A stretch of 64,000 nucleotides of DNA from Bacillota bacterium (GTDB taxonomy: Bacteria; Bacillota; Clostridia; Lachnospirales; Lachnospiraceae): the NCBI GenBank assembly GCA_023399055.1, contig JAEWQV010000014.1, positions 62,001-126,000 on the forward strand, given 5' to 3'. The translations under genes were made by a program, and so were the position numbers. The notes under the pieces were generated by a model, which ran no database searches, was not told the origin of the DNA, and worked only from the letters and a program-made list of their open reading frames with translations. Position 1 is the stretch's first letter. Each line of letters opens with the position of its first letter. Positions 24,767 to 34,542 of the stretch are shown here, one piece after another.

Positions 24767-25645
24767 TTGAAATTTTATACAAAGGAATGGATAATAATGG
24801 GGATGGAGGCGCAATTACATTTCTTACTTAAGATAACTACTGAAGCCGAATATTTCTCAGAGGATTATTACCAAAGGTTGTATGATAAGAAGTTAAAAGA
24901 GTATCTAAAAACATGGAAGGAAATGTCCGAGCTTACAGTGGATGATGTATATCCAAGAGATGCTTTTCTCAATTTTAGTTTCGTGAGCCCAGAAGGAGAA
25001 TTTATTGATGTCAGTGCCTCTTTGCAAGAAGATGAATTTAATAAAATTCGGGATGATATCCTGCGACAGGAAGAAGAAGCAAGAGATAGATTTGTACCTT
25101 TCATTTATGATGAGGAACATAAAAGGCAGGAATTTATGGAGCGCAATGATAGCATTATTGCACGTTACAGGGAGCATTTGCCAGAGGATGTTCTTAAAGA
25201 TGTCGCTGATCTTAGAGTTTTAGCGCTGGAGGAAGTCTCCGAGAATATATATCACAGAATTAGTGAGTTCTGCGCTAAAAAAGATAAAGAATACTGTAAC
25301 ATAAGAGATGAATATCAGAATTATTATAAAAGTATTGAGAAGTACCTACCGGATAAGATTAAATTCAATTATGGATTTCATGACTGTGAAATTAAGTCAC
25401 TGGAACAGCAGGGTCAGGATGTGGTAATGGAGCTTGGTTGTGAGGGCAGTAGTTATTCGAAGATAAATAAAGTAGTGTTTCGTAATGCTAACATTGTGGA
25501 GCTAGAGGAATCGAAAGGTTCAAGATGGATTTATAATGAGATATATCTTGTGAAAGAAGGCTATGAATTTCATGCATTGGCCCAAAATGATGTTAAATCA
25601 AGTTATATTACTATATTAGCTGAGGATGTAGACTTCTATAATTAA
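24767..25645 (+). CDS. Uncharacterised protein (DUF4085-like)
   Basis: The 292-residue protein begins (L/M)KFYTKEWIIMG and is rich in Glu, Lys and Tyr, with a long charged helical centre. The ending includes HDCEIKSLEQQGQDVVMEL and FRNANIVELEE. From memory this pattern fits DUF4085, but I cannot check it. I chose the TTG at 24767, because AGGAGGG at 24751-24757 lies 9 bases before it; the open frame upstream (ATG at 24692) overlaps another small ORF and has no ribosome-binding site. No function is proposed. Confidence 0.65.
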   Translation: MKFYTKEWIIMGMEAQLHFLLKITTEAEYFSEDYYQRLYDKKLKEYLKTWKEMSELTVDDVYPRDAFLNFSFVSPEGEFIDVSASLQEDEFNKIRDDILRQEEEARDRFVPFIYDEEHKRQEFMERNDSIIARYREHLPEDVLKDVADLRVLALEEVSENIYHRISEFCAKKDKEYCNIRDEYQNYYKSIEKYLPDKIKFNYGFHDCEIKSLEQQGQDVVMELGCEGSSYSKINKVVFRNANIVELEESKGSRWIYNEIYLVKEGYEFHALAQNDVKSSYITILAEDVDFYN

Positions 25646-25958
25646 TAGTTAAGGTACCTCTAAAATTATTAATATTATATTTTAGGTACTTATTCAGATC
25701 ATATTGCCATTGAAGAACAAATAAGATTAAAAATTAATTGTTGAAATACAAAGGGCAATTGAAGATTTGGGGAAACGTAATAACTCTTTATGATACAATC
25801 GCATTGCAACTGGCTAGAAAATATTAATTATTTGTTTCAAAATAATCTAAACTTAGTAATTCTATTTGAAAAAATGTGTATATTTATGTGGTTGATAAGA
25901 TATAATTTGGATACTAATTGTTCACAGGAATGAGCGGTTAATAGGAGGAATAAAAATT
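25646..25958. other. AT-rich intergenic gap
   Basis: No gene or clear hairpin was seen. A TATAAT at 25901-25906 could be the -10 of the following operon, but no matching -35 is present at proper spacing. Confidence 0.4.
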
Positions 25959-26435
25959 ATGAAACTATACATAAAGCAAAAGGTGTTTTCCTGGAAGGAT
26001 CGTTTTACAGTAAAGGACGATAGTGGGGTTGATCGGTATTTTGTTGAAGGAGAGTTATTTTCCTGGGGTAAGAAACTACATGTACTAAATGCGTTTGGCA
26101 ATGAGGAAGCGTTTATCCAACAAAAATTATGGAGTTTTATGCCAAGATATGAGGTATATATAAATGGCAGACTAACTGCTGAGATTAAAAAGGAATTTAC
26201 TTTCTTTAAACCACGTTATTCAATTGAAGGGCTTAATTGGAGCGTAGAGGGTGATTTTTGGGATCATCAATATCAGATAATTCAGTCTGGCAGAACTGTA
26301 GTGTCCATTCAAAAAGAATGGTTCACCTGGGGCGACAGCTACGCGCTTGATATTGCATCCCCACAAGATGAGATTTATGCACTTGCCGTTGTATTAGCAA
26401 TTGATTGTGTTAACGAGCAGCAAAGCGATAATTGA
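25959..26435 (+). CDS. LURP-one-related (tubby-like fold) protein
   Basis: The 158-residue protein begins MKLYIKQKVFSWKDRFTVKD and repeats strand motifs: YFVEGELFSWGKKLHV, AFIQQKLWSFMPRYEVYINGR, ISIQKEWFTWGDSYALDI. This is the pattern of the LURP-one-related family (DUF567, YxjI-like), a barrel related to tubby domains. Its cellular role is unknown. AGGAGG lies upstream. It is followed after 9 bases by a nucleotidyltransferase-like gene. Confidence 0.85.
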   Translation: MKLYIKQKVFSWKDRFTVKDDSGVDRYFVEGELFSWGKKLHVLNAFGNEEAFIQQKLWSFMPRYEVYINGRLTAEIKKEFTFFKPRYSIEGLNWSVEGDFWDHQYQIIQSGRTVVSIQKEWFTWGDSYALDIASPQDEIYALAVVLAIDCVNEQQSDN

Positions 26436-26444
26436 GGATACGAA

Positions 26445-27092
26445 ATGAATAAATTAGTAGAGGCAGCGGTTAAATTACTACAAGGTCAAAACTTTGAATA
26501 TGCAATCTGTGGCGGATTGGCTATGGATCTGTTTCTTGGATATAAATCAAGAAAACATGGAGATATAGATATACTGGCATATTGGAAGGACCGTAATTCA
26601 ATCATTTTATATATGCAATCAATGGGTTATAAGGTATATGAAATGTTAGGGGAAGGATTGGCTCACCGTATAACCGATATAAATCATCAATACCATAAGA
26701 AACGAAATATCTTTTGTTTAACAAACGATTGTGAGTTGATTGAAATAGTTCCTACAGATCAAACAGATATCTATGCAATCGAATTTTTTCATGTTGGGCA
26801 AACTAAGTTGAATTTTGTGGAATTTCTTTTTAATGATAGGGATGAATATAATTTTCTATATGCTCGCAATAAAGATATTAAGAGAGAATTAAGTAAAGCA
26901 ATCTTACAGAAGGATGATACATACTACCTGGCACCTGAATTGATATTACTTTATAAATCAACGGACACAGAGAGGGAAGGATATCAACAGGATTTTGAAT
27001 TAGCAGTTTTAAAAATGAATAAGAATCAAATAGATTGGTTGAATAATTCCTTGAAAATTATGTATTCGGATGGACATAAATGGTTACTATAA
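26445..27092 (+). CDS. Nucleotidyltransferase-fold protein
   Basis: The 215-residue protein has the catalytic signature of polymerase-beta-type nucleotidyltransferases: ICGGLAMDLFLGYKSRKHGDIDILAYW, with GG followed by the D-x-D pair. The later KDDTYYLAPELILLYKS is typical of the aminoglycoside-resistance-like subgroup (PF10706 type). The substrate is unknown, and many members have no resistance role. It is 9 bases after the LURP-like gene, so the two are probably co-transcribed. Confidence 0.75.
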   Translation: MNKLVEAAVKLLQGQNFEYAICGGLAMDLFLGYKSRKHGDIDILAYWKDRNSIILYMQSMGYKVYEMLGEGLAHRITDINHQYHKKRNIFCLTNDCELIEIVPTDQTDIYAIEFFHVGQTKLNFVEFLFNDRDEYNFLYARNKDIKRELSKAILQKDDTYYLAPELILLYKSTDTEREGYQQDFELAVLKMNKNQIDWLNNSLKIMYSDGHKWLL

Positions 27093-27113
27093 GAATAAAC
27101 GAAGCAGGGAATT

Positions 27114-27764
27114 ATGAGAAAAATTACCAAATGGCATATGTTAACCATCGGATTATCATTATTTGCTGGAGCTATTTTATTTTTATGGTGGGGCTTATAT
27201 ATAGAAGGTACTTATATTGATAAATTGTTTAGCATAGCTGCAATGATGTTTTTATTATTAATCAGTAGTATATTTTTTGTCTTATTTGCATTTAGTTATG
27301 TTAAATCGCAAAATGTATTTTTATATGATAAGCAATCAAAAAAAGAAATAAATGTCGAGGATTTAACCTTTGATAAAGTATGTGAGTTTCTTGATTTATA
27401 TATAAGATTAATATTTCAAAATAAAAAGCAATTATTATTTACGGATATATTTAAAAGTAATTTGAGTGATGTCCCTAAGATATATCACCCTTTGATTCAA
27501 ATGAGATTGCTTATCCTATGGATTGAGGCAGATGAAAGTGATAAATGGATGTTGTTTGCCAATTGTGATAAAAATTATATCGACAAAATGGAAGATACAC
27601 TACACGATTTGGGAGAGTATAAAATATCATTCAGGCTACATTATCTTTGGTCTACCTATTCAGGTGATGATACTGAAATCAAGGACTTCTTTTTAAAGAA
27701 CATAGAGTATCTCAAAGACTTTATATTAAATTATGTAAAGGTAAATATTAACTCGTTTACTTGA
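27114..27764 (+). CDS. Hypothetical protein with two N-terminal membrane helices
   Basis: No family is recognised. The 216-residue protein has two membrane segments (about residues 9-27 and 39-62), followed by a soluble domain rich in aromatic and acidic residues (FDKVCEFLDLYIRLIFQNKKQ, MRLLILWIEADESDKWMLFANC). The ribosome-binding site is weak, and it starts 21 bases after the previous gene, so it likely belongs to the same transcript. Confidence 0.6.
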   Translation: MRKITKWHMLTIGLSLFAGAILFLWWGLYIEGTYIDKLFSIAAMMFLLLISSIFFVLFAFSYVKSQNVFLYDKQSKKEINVEDLTFDKVCEFLDLYIRLIFQNKKQLLFTDIFKSNLSDVPKIYHPLIQMRLLILWIEADESDKWMLFANCDKNYIDKMEDTLHDLGEYKISFRLHYLWSTYSGDDTEIKDFFLKNIEYLKDFILNYVKVNINSFT

Positions 27765-27832
27765 AATCAGACACCAAGTTATGACCAGAAAAGAGTATGC
27801 AGTAATTTATAAAAATATGGGGGATAAATCAA

Positions 27833-28339
27833 ATGGAGGTTATATTAAAACCAGTTGAATTAGATGAAAGAGAAATACTTAATAATCTATTAGAAAAGTA
27901 TGATTATGAGTTTTCGCAATATGATAATCGAGATGTAAATAAGTTGGGATTATACGGATATAAATATCTTGATTATTACTGGACAGAAAAAAATAGGTGG
28001 GCATATTTTATCCTTGTAGATGGAAAACTGGCTGGATTCGTTATGGTTATTGATTTACCAGAGGTCGATGATAGAGATACAGATTTTCAAATCGCCGAAT
28101 TTTTTATAATGTATAAATACCGTCGTACGGGTGTAGGTAAAAAGGCTTTTTATATGGTATTAGATATTCACAAGGGTAGATGGCAGTTAAAACGACATCC
28201 TAAAAACTTGTCATCTGTTTACTTTTGGAATAAAGTAATTAGTGACTATACGAACGGTAATTATGAATTAATTACGTCATATCCACGGACTGAATACGAT
28301 GATGGTACATTGGCAGATGTTTTCTTTTTTAGTTCATGA
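27833..28339 (+). CDS. GNAT-family N-acetyltransferase
   Basis: The 168-residue protein has IAEFFIMYKYRRTGVGKKAFYMVLD, the beta4-loop-alpha3 acetyl-CoA site, and SSVYFWNKVI near the C-terminus. It resembles the predicted acetyltransferase group with a long alpha3 (YwnH/COG5628-like). GGGGGAT lies 10 bases before the ATG. A terminator follows about 80 bases later. Confidence 0.85.
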   Translation: MEVILKPVELDEREILNNLLEKYDYEFSQYDNRDVNKLGLYGYKYLDYYWTEKNRWAYFILVDGKLAGFVMVIDLPEVDDRDTDFQIAEFFIMYKYRRTGVGKKAFYMVLDIHKGRWQLKRHPKNLSSVYFWNKVISDYTNGNYELITSYPRTEYDDGTLADVFFFSS

Positions 28340-28421
28340 AATATGATAGATTTAAGATGGTTATATCTAACGAAATACATAATTAAGGTTCCCGTCTCCA
28401 ATTTCATTGTAGTCTATAATT

Positions 28422-28452
28422 GGCTCTGCTTTATTAGGCAGAGCCTTGTTGT
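28422..28452 (+). terminator. Hairpin after the GNAT gene
   Basis: GGCTCTGC (28422-28429) pairs with GCAGAGCC (28438-28445), followed by TTGTTGTTG. It is a GC-rich stem with an imperfect T-tract. Confidence 0.75.
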
Positions 28453-28615
28453 TGTAGGGAAATAGGAGATTACGTTGAAAAGTGGCGAGAGCAATAGTAT
28501 AATGAATGGAGCAATGGACAGGAATCCATTAAATATATGAGTTTTTAACTAGTCGGAGTTGTTTTATCCGTGATTTTAAATATTACATACTATGTATACT
28601 AAGATTGGAGACATC

Positions 28616-29881
28616 ATGAAAAATATTTTACTAAAACACCAATTACTTCGGACCTTGGTCGAGTTACGTGGTAATCCCCGAGCTTGTGTCTACACGGAAC
28701 CTATGTGGGGACTATCTATGAATTTATGTCTGCCATATGCCACGGTGTACATGCTGGCTTTCGGCATAAGCGACATACAAGTTGGGTTGGTTACTTCGAT
28801 ATATATGTTTTCACAAATGATATTCGCCTTCTTATCCGGTATTATCATTGATAAAATGGGTCGAAGACTGAGTACTATGGTATTTGACTTTCTGGCATGG
28901 AGTCTTCCTTGTCTGATCTGGGCTTTCAGCCAGGGTTTTTGGTTTTTCATCGTAGCAGCACTACTAAACGGTACTATGAAAATAACTACGGTATCCTGGG
29001 ACTGTCTGCTGGTAGAAGATGCACCAAGGGATAAAATAACCCATATCTACTCCTGGGTAATCATTTGCGGTAATCTATCAGCAATCTTTGCTCCGATATC
29101 GTCTATTTTGGTGGCCAAGCTAACTTTAATGCCAGCTATCCGAATACTCTATATTAATGCATTTATCATCATGACGGTAAAATTATTCATATTGTATAAG
29201 CTGTCCACTGAGACGGCGATTGGCAAAGTAAGACGTGAAGCAGCCAAGGGAAGGTCCTGTCAAGAGATGCTCGGTGGTTACAAAGGAGCTATCCGTATGA
29301 TACTTGCTTCACGAGGTACGAAATTTGCCATAGTAATCAGTGTGCTAGTAGAAATTGTAGGAATGATAGGGTTAACCTTCTGGCAAATTATAGCCTCCAG
29401 GCGCATTGGAGTGCCTGATACCTTATTACCCATATTTCCAATGGTGAAAAGCATTCTTTCCATCCTGCTTTTCTTCACGATTATATCCCGGATTAAGCAA
29501 GCTAAGTTGAAGTGGCCGCTGTATGGAGGGTTTTTCAGTACCATTGTCAGCTGTATTCTGTTGATTTCAATATCAGACACAGGAGTATGGGGATATGTGA
29601 TTTTATCTGTTTCATTATTACTTGAAGCATTGGGTTTTGCTGTATTAAGCACCCTTAGAGAGTCGTTGGTTGCCATACATGTTAATCCGGAAGAGCGTTC
29701 GGGAATCATGGCGTTGCTTCAGACAGTGGTTATGCTTGTAAGCGTACCTTTTGGTTATATTGCAGGATTATTAAGTGATATTTCAAGAATGCTTCCTTTT
29801 GTATTAAGCATTGCTTTGTTAATGTTAGGTATCCTAGGGACAGCACTATTTTATCGTAAAGAGAGTAGGGTAGGAGTCTAA
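28616..29881 (+). CDS. MFS transporter
   Basis: The 421-residue protein has about 12 hydrophobic segments and the MFS loop motif SGIIIDKMGRRLSTM between helices 2 and 3. A conserved acidic residue is found in SWDCLLVEDAPRDK. TTGGAG lies 6 bases before the ATG at 28616; the longer frame from 28592 lacks a ribosome-binding site. The substrate is unknown; the fold suggests drug or metabolite export. Confidence 0.85.
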   Translation: MKNILLKHQLLRTLVELRGNPRACVYTEPMWGLSMNLCLPYATVYMLAFGISDIQVGLVTSIYMFSQMIFAFLSGIIIDKMGRRLSTMVFDFLAWSLPCLIWAFSQGFWFFIVAALLNGTMKITTVSWDCLLVEDAPRDKITHIYSWVIICGNLSAIFAPISSILVAKLTLMPAIRILYINAFIIMTVKLFILYKLSTETAIGKVRREAAKGRSCQEMLGGYKGAIRMILASRGTKFAIVISVLVEIVGMIGLTFWQIIASRRIGVPDTLLPIFPMVKSILSILLFFTIISRIKQAKLKWPLYGGFFSTIVSCILLISISDTGVWGYVILSVSLLLEALGFAVLSTLRESLVAIHVNPEERSGIMALLQTVVMLVSVPFGYIAGLLSDISRMLPFVLSIALLMLGILGTALFYRKESRVGV

Positions 29882-29988
29882 TAAATAATAAATATTAACA
29901 CACTAAGATATGATTCACAGTACATAGCAACAAAAGCAGTAAAACCCGAATAATCTTAAATAATGTAAAAGATTCTACAGGAGGTTAT

Positions 29989-30747
29989 ATGATTACCGAG
30001 AAAAAAATTACCGAAGCATTAAAAAATGAGTTATTGCCACTACCATATGTATACGCATTTTGGATAGAAGGCTCATATGCCATGGGATATGCAGATGATT
30101 ATTCAGATATTGATTACTGGATTGATGTTGATGATGAATTTGTACGAGAAGCTCTAGAGCATGTAGAAAATGTGCTAAATAGTTTAGGTGAATTAGATGA
30201 ACGTGATGAAACTGGTAATGAACACCCTAAACTAGGGCAGATTGTATATCATATAAAAGAATCAAATCCATATCTGGTTCTAGATTTTAATTGGCAGTTA
30301 CATTCCAGGGACCGAAAGGAATATCATTACATTGAAAATGACATTGTTGAAGGAGCACTGGTCATATTTGATAAGGATAATGTAATACAGTTTGAAGAAG
30401 CTAATGAACAGGAGATTGAAAGAAATAAATTACAATGCATTCGAGAATGCGATTATAGATATGGTCAACATTTGCGGGTAAATAAATATATTCAAAGAGG
30501 TACGTTCTGTGAAAGCTATGCTTATTACAATAAATATGTTATCGAACCGCTGATTATTTTATTAAGACTAAAATACACACCTCTATATCCTTATCATTAT
30601 CTATTGCATATCTCAATGCATATGCCGCAGGATATTGTTAGTAGAATAGAAAAGCTTATACAAGTGTCAACATTAGACGATTTGGAAATGGGAATAAAAA
30701 TATCAGAAAAATGGTATTATGAATTGCGTAAAGAACTATATAAATAA
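29989..30747 (+). CDS. Nucleotidyltransferase-domain protein
   Basis: The 252-residue protein begins with a nucleotidyltransferase core: FWIEGSYAMGYADDYSDIDYWIDVD gives the GS and D-x-D catalytic pattern, with a further acidic strand at VLDFNWQLHSRD. The helical C-terminal half (RYGQHLRVNKYIQRGTFCESYAYYN) resembles the substrate-binding part of aminoglycoside-type adenylyltransferases. The substrate is unknown. AGGAGG precedes the ATG. Confidence 0.8.
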   Translation: MITEKKITEALKNELLPLPYVYAFWIEGSYAMGYADDYSDIDYWIDVDDEFVREALEHVENVLNSLGELDERDETGNEHPKLGQIVYHIKESNPYLVLDFNWQLHSRDRKEYHYIENDIVEGALVIFDKDNVIQFEEANEQEIERNKLQCIRECDYRYGQHLRVNKYIQRGTFCESYAYYNKYVIEPLIILLRLKYTPLYPYHYLLHISMHMPQDIVSRIEKLIQVSTLDDLEMGIKISEKWYYELRKELYK

Positions 30748-30805
30748 TTAAAATGTTTGTCAAAAATAATTAATAAATGCCAATGGTACTTAGAAAGAGG
30801 AACAT

Positions 30806-31252
30806 ATGAAACACATTGCAATCCTATCGGATACCCATGGCTTACTTCGAGAGCAGGTCCTAGTTGAACTGGCAGCAGCTGATTGCTCTATCCATGCTGG
30901 CGATATAAATACTCCACAAATTGTCGAGACCATGCAACAGCTTGGTGTGTCGTATGTGGTGCGTGGTAACAACGACAAAGATTGGGCAGTGGCACTGCCG
31001 AAAAGTATTACTGCTACTATTGAAGGTTTAAGATTTTTTATCGTTCATAACAAGAAAGATATCCCAAAACAATTGACAAACGTCGATGTGGTGGTCTATG
31101 GGCACTCGCACAAGTATTCAGCGGAAGTTATGAATGGAGTACTATATCTCAATCCAGGAAGCTGCGGTAAACGGCGTTTTGATTTAGAAATTACGATGTG
31201 CCGCATGATTGTGGATGCGGGGAAATATCAGTATGAAAAAGTATTAATTTAA
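30806..31252 (+). CDS. YfcE/MJ0936-type metallophosphoesterase
   Basis: The 148-residue protein has all five metallophosphoesterase blocks: ILSDTHG, IHAGDI, VRGNND, HNKKD in place of the usual GH block, and VVYGHSHK, with LNPGSCG. It is a small cytoplasmic phosphodiesterase of the YfcE group. AGAGGA precedes the ATG. It is probably monocistronic. Confidence 0.9.
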   Translation: MKHIAILSDTHGLLREQVLVELAAADCSIHAGDINTPQIVETMQQLGVSYVVRGNNDKDWAVALPKSITATIEGLRFFIVHNKKDIPKQLTNVDVVVYGHSHKYSAEVMNGVLYLNPGSCGKRRFDLEITMCRMIVDAGKYQYEKVLI

Positions 31253-31476
31253 CCTTACTTGCTTCAAATCGTTTCATTTGCAGGGAAGAGTGGTTCGTAG
31301 CTAAAACATATGAAATAAATAATAACTATAATTTTATTAATGAATAAGTGTAATTATTGACTGGTGTATATATTAATTGCATGTTTAAAAGCATCATAAC
31401 TTGACAGTGGTACCTTATTCTGATATGTTAAATATATACATTGTTTACATAATATTAACATAGGAGAAAAGACAAA

Positions 31477-32046
31477 ATGAAAAAAATTGCTATATTTATG
31501 GTAATGACAGTTATATTAATATCTACATTGGGTGGTTGCGGAAAGAATAGCAAAAACACTCCTAGTTCGCCAACAGAACCTCCACAGATGACTGAAATCC
31601 CTAGAGTAGAAACTAGTGTACGGCAACCAACTTTCTGCGTATCTCTTGAGGGTTACATATCTATTCTAAATCCTTGGCTGGAATATTATGGGTTTGAAAC
31701 TATAGATAACTTGGAATACTCTGAAGTCGGGGATATAAAAGCATATTCTATAAGGTTTGATGGTTTTTCTATCTTTGTTTATACCCCGCTGAAAAGCGAT
31801 GAAATAAATCAAATCGTATGTAGACTTGATCTTGATGTCGTAGATGAAGAAGCCCAATCACTTTTCTTTGACCTTTCAAAAGCTACAGTTTACGGACTGG
31901 ATTTTGAAAATGCCGAAAGTATACTTGCTGACCTTGATTATGCAAATATAACGGATGGCGTTAAAAATACAATAGATAAAAATTTAGCTGGATACGTATA
32001 CGGCGTAGATGCAAATATTGTTAAGCTTTTTATAGTGGCAAAGTAG
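31477..32046 (+). CDS. Putative lipoprotein
   Basis: The 189-residue protein has a short lipoprotein signal peptide (MKKIAIFMVMTVILISTLGGC) with lipobox LGGC (Cys21). A Ser/Pro/Thr linker follows, then a small acidic domain with no recognised motif. It is expected on the outer face of the membrane. AGGAG lies upstream, and a terminator follows. Confidence 0.8.
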   Translation: MKKIAIFMVMTVILISTLGGCGKNSKNTPSSPTEPPQMTEIPRVETSVRQPTFCVSLEGYISILNPWLEYYGFETIDNLEYSEVGDIKAYSIRFDGFSIFVYTPLKSDEINQIVCRLDLDVVDEEAQSLFFDLSKATVYGLDFENAESILADLDYANITDGVKNTIDKNLAGYVYGVDANIVKLFIVAK

Positions 32047-32114
32047 AAATTAATTGTATATACGTTGGAAGAAATAATACCTGATACTAAAATAACATAC
32101 CTTCATAAAATACT

Positions 32115-32162
32115 AAAATCCTATCAGAAAGAGAGGTTACTCAGAATTTGATAGGATTTTTT
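32115..32162 (+). terminator. Terminator after the lipoprotein gene
   Basis: A perfect 12-bp stem (32115-32126 with 32149-32160) ends in TTTTTT. The following 250 bases up to 32412 are AT-rich with no other feature seen. Confidence 0.88.
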
Positions 32163-32412
32163 ATACCTAAAGACCTTTATCCCATAAATACGATGCTTGA
32201 CCGTACTATTTTAGTACACATAATAATATATCTTATTACGATATGATTATAAACAATCATTTTAAACTATGGACGAAACAGTTACTTATATTATTGAGAG
32301 AAATGTTATCATGTAAGAACTGGAAATAGTATCATCCCCATACATGGAATGAAGTAGTTTTTTAGCAGAACTTGAGCTTAACAAAACAATAAAAGGAAGA
32401 GGAGATACATCA

Positions 32413-33279
32413 GTGAATAATGTAATCAATTGGCTGCTTGAAGATGAAAACCCAGAGGTGAAATACCGGACAATGATAGAGCTTTTAGATATGCCCAAAG
32501 AAAATCCAGAGGTGAAAACGGCTCAAGATGATTTGTTAAAATCAGAGGTGGTCGGATTAATCATGGATAGGTTTAAGATAAATAACAAATGGGAGGATGT
32601 CACTGCTATGTTAGCACTTGCTGAATTAGGCTTAACACGTAGTGATGTTCCTATTGATGATTATATGGAACGTACCATTAAGAATTTGAACTTAAGCATG
32701 AAATGTGCCAAGGTATTACTGTTAAGAAATTTGGTATCGCTTGGATATTATGATCATAAGTGGGTGAACAATGAAATATCGATAGCTTTTTCTACCATAA
32801 GAGAAGATGGCTCAATCCGGTGTCTGGACAAAGGGAAGAAAAGAAACGACTCAAAGCTTCCAGATATGGGGTGCTACAGACAAACTACAACCTACCTTTT
32901 ACTCGCAGCCGAGTTAAAAAAAATTGGTGTTATTCTGCCACAGTTTAAATCACTGATAAACTTTTATATTAACCATTATGTTGCCTTCCACTCTGATAAC
33001 CCAGAAAAGGTGATTATTGAAGAAATGGCTGGTACATATTATCCGTTTGACCATGTGAAACTTGGTTTACAGATGACAATATACGGTCTTTCGATACTTG
33101 GAGGGGCGAATCATCCTAATTGCAATAAAGCGTTAGCTCTGTTAGAAAATAAAAAAGATTTTGAGGGTAAATATATTCTTGATAAATCATTTCCATACTT
33201 TGAGGTTGGGAAGATAGGAGAAGCTAATAAATGGATAACATTATATGCATTGTTGTCAGAAAAGTATCGCACAGTATAG
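32413..33279 (+). CDS. Helical-repeat (terpene-cyclase-like toroid) protein
   Basis: The 288-residue protein opens NNVINWLLEDENPEVKYRTMIELLD. It continues with helical repeats such as WVNNEISIAFSTIREDGSIRCL and GCYRQTTTYLLLAAELK. The layout resembles the alpha/alpha toroid family annotated as prenyltransferase/squalene-cyclase-like repeats; no DxDD catalytic motif is visible, so catalysis is doubtful. The GTG start at 32413 follows GAGGAGAT. It lies just upstream of the LuxE/LuxC pair, but separated by 118 bases. Confidence 0.6.
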   Translation: MNNVINWLLEDENPEVKYRTMIELLDMPKENPEVKTAQDDLLKSEVVGLIMDRFKINNKWEDVTAMLALAELGLTRSDVPIDDYMERTIKNLNLSMKCAKVLLLRNLVSLGYYDHKWVNNEISIAFSTIREDGSIRCLDKGKKRNDSKLPDMGCYRQTTTYLLLAAELKKIGVILPQFKSLINFYINHYVAFHSDNPEKVIIEEMAGTYYPFDHVKLGLQMTIYGLSILGGANHPNCNKALALLENKKDFEGKYILDKSFPYFEVGKIGEANKWITLYALLSEKYRTV

Positions 33280-33397
33280 TGTATAATGTGAACGCAACAA
33301 TTTCAAAGTTGGATTGATAATTATATGAAAAGAGAAATTCTAGTACTTTTTCCAAATGAAAACGGTGCGCGTATGTTGAAATGGAGGGATTACCAGC

Positions 33398-34513
33398 ATG
33401 GATTACCGAAGGAAGCTATTTACTTATCCTAAACTTTATGATGATCAGGGGACAAGCAAATTGTTCGTGAATGCGGTTAAAAGAAATGTCATGTATCACC
33501 AGAAGCATTGTTCGGATTATGCTGTTATTCTGTCGGGCAGAAAATTCAGCGTTAAACAGATTAAGTCAACTGCTGATATTGCTAAGATACCTGCGATACC
33601 GACTCTTTATCTAAAGTCTCATAAGCTTCAATCAATGCCGATGAACAAGCTACTTATTAAGGCTACCTCCTCTGGAACAAAAGGTAAGAAAAGCCATATC
33701 GGATTTGATGCGAAAGGTCTTTACTATGGAGCTTATATGGTACTGCGAACTGCAAAATATCATAAATTGATTTCTGTCAAACCCACTAATTATATCATTC
33801 TGGGCTATAAGCCTGATAAGAACAACCATACCATAGTCTCGAAAACTGCTTTTGGCGCTACTTTCTTTGCTCCTGCCCTTAGGCGATGTTATGCTTTAAA
33901 ATCATCACCGGATGGATATCAGCTTGATCTTAAGGGATTAAAAATAGCTTTGATACGCTACAGCCGTATGCCCTTTCCAGTCAGGCTGATCGGATTTCCT
34001 GCCTATACTTATTTTTTCCTTCAGGAACTTAAGAATTCCGGAATACAATTAAAGCTCCATAAGGATTCCAAGGTGCTATTAGGGGGTGGCTGGAAGCAGT
34101 TCTATACTGAGAAAGTCGATAAAAACACCCTATATGCACTAATTGAAGAGGTTCTGGGGATAAAAACAGAAAATTGCTGTGAATTCTTTGGTGCAGCTGA
34201 GCATCCAATTATTTATTGTGACTGCAAAAATCATCATTTTCATGTCCCGATCTATAGCAGAGTGATTATACGGGATGTCAATACCCTGCAGCCGGTTAAA
34301 AATGGTGAAATAGGCTTGATAAACCTGTTAACGCCGATGATAGAAAGTATGCCATTAATCAGTGTCATGACGGACGACTTAGGTGTTTTACATGATGGAG
34401 CCGAATGTGGATGTGGAATTACAGCACCGTATTTTGAAATCATTGGACGAGTGGGAGTGCAGGATATAAAGACCTGCGCCGCAGGAGCTGCCGAACTGTT
34501 AGACAAGCAATAG
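33398..34513 (+). CDS. LuxE-like acyl-protein synthetase
   Basis: LuxE-type enzymes adenylate a fatty acid and hold it as a thioester before passing it to LuxC. The 371-residue protein has the adenylation core (LLIKATSSGTKGKKSHIGFD, a TSSGTTG-like P-loop), LLGGGWKQFY, FFGAAEHPIIY and VMTDDLG. Cys360 in KTCAAGAAELL near the C-terminus corresponds in place to the acylated Cys of Vibrio LuxE (about residue 364). GGAGGG precedes the ATG. The luxC-like gene starts 29 bases downstream. Luciferase and LuxD genes are absent. Confidence 0.85.
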   Translation: MDYRRKLFTYPKLYDDQGTSKLFVNAVKRNVMYHQKHCSDYAVILSGRKFSVKQIKSTADIAKIPAIPTLYLKSHKLQSMPMNKLLIKATSSGTKGKKSHIGFDAKGLYYGAYMVLRTAKYHKLISVKPTNYIILGYKPDKNNHTIVSKTAFGATFFAPALRRCYALKSSPDGYQLDLKGLKIALIRYSRMPFPVRLIGFPAYTYFFLQELKNSGIQLKLHKDSKVLLGGGWKQFYTEKVDKNTLYALIEEVLGIKTENCCEFFGAAEHPIIYCDCKNHHFHVPIYSRVIIRDVNTLQPVKNGEIGLINLLTPMIESMPLISVMTDDLGVLHDGAECGCGITAPYFEIIGRVGVQDIKTCAAGAAELLDKQ

Positions 34514-34542
34514 CAAAATATAACGTACAGAAAGGAGCAGCC

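Noticed and set aside
26445..27092. Aminoglycoside resistance gene
   Set aside because: The nucleotidyltransferase core is clear, but most chromosomal members of this group have no shown resistance function and no resistance gene context exists here.
31261..31290. Third copy of the dispersed hairpin (CGTTTCATTTGC)
   Set aside because: Only the right arm is vaguely similar. The left arm that would form the stem is missing.
33253..33287. Promoter for the LuxE/LuxC pair (TTGTCA and TATAAT)
   Set aside because: The hexamers are 23 bases apart, too far for a normal promoter. The true promoter could not be assigned.
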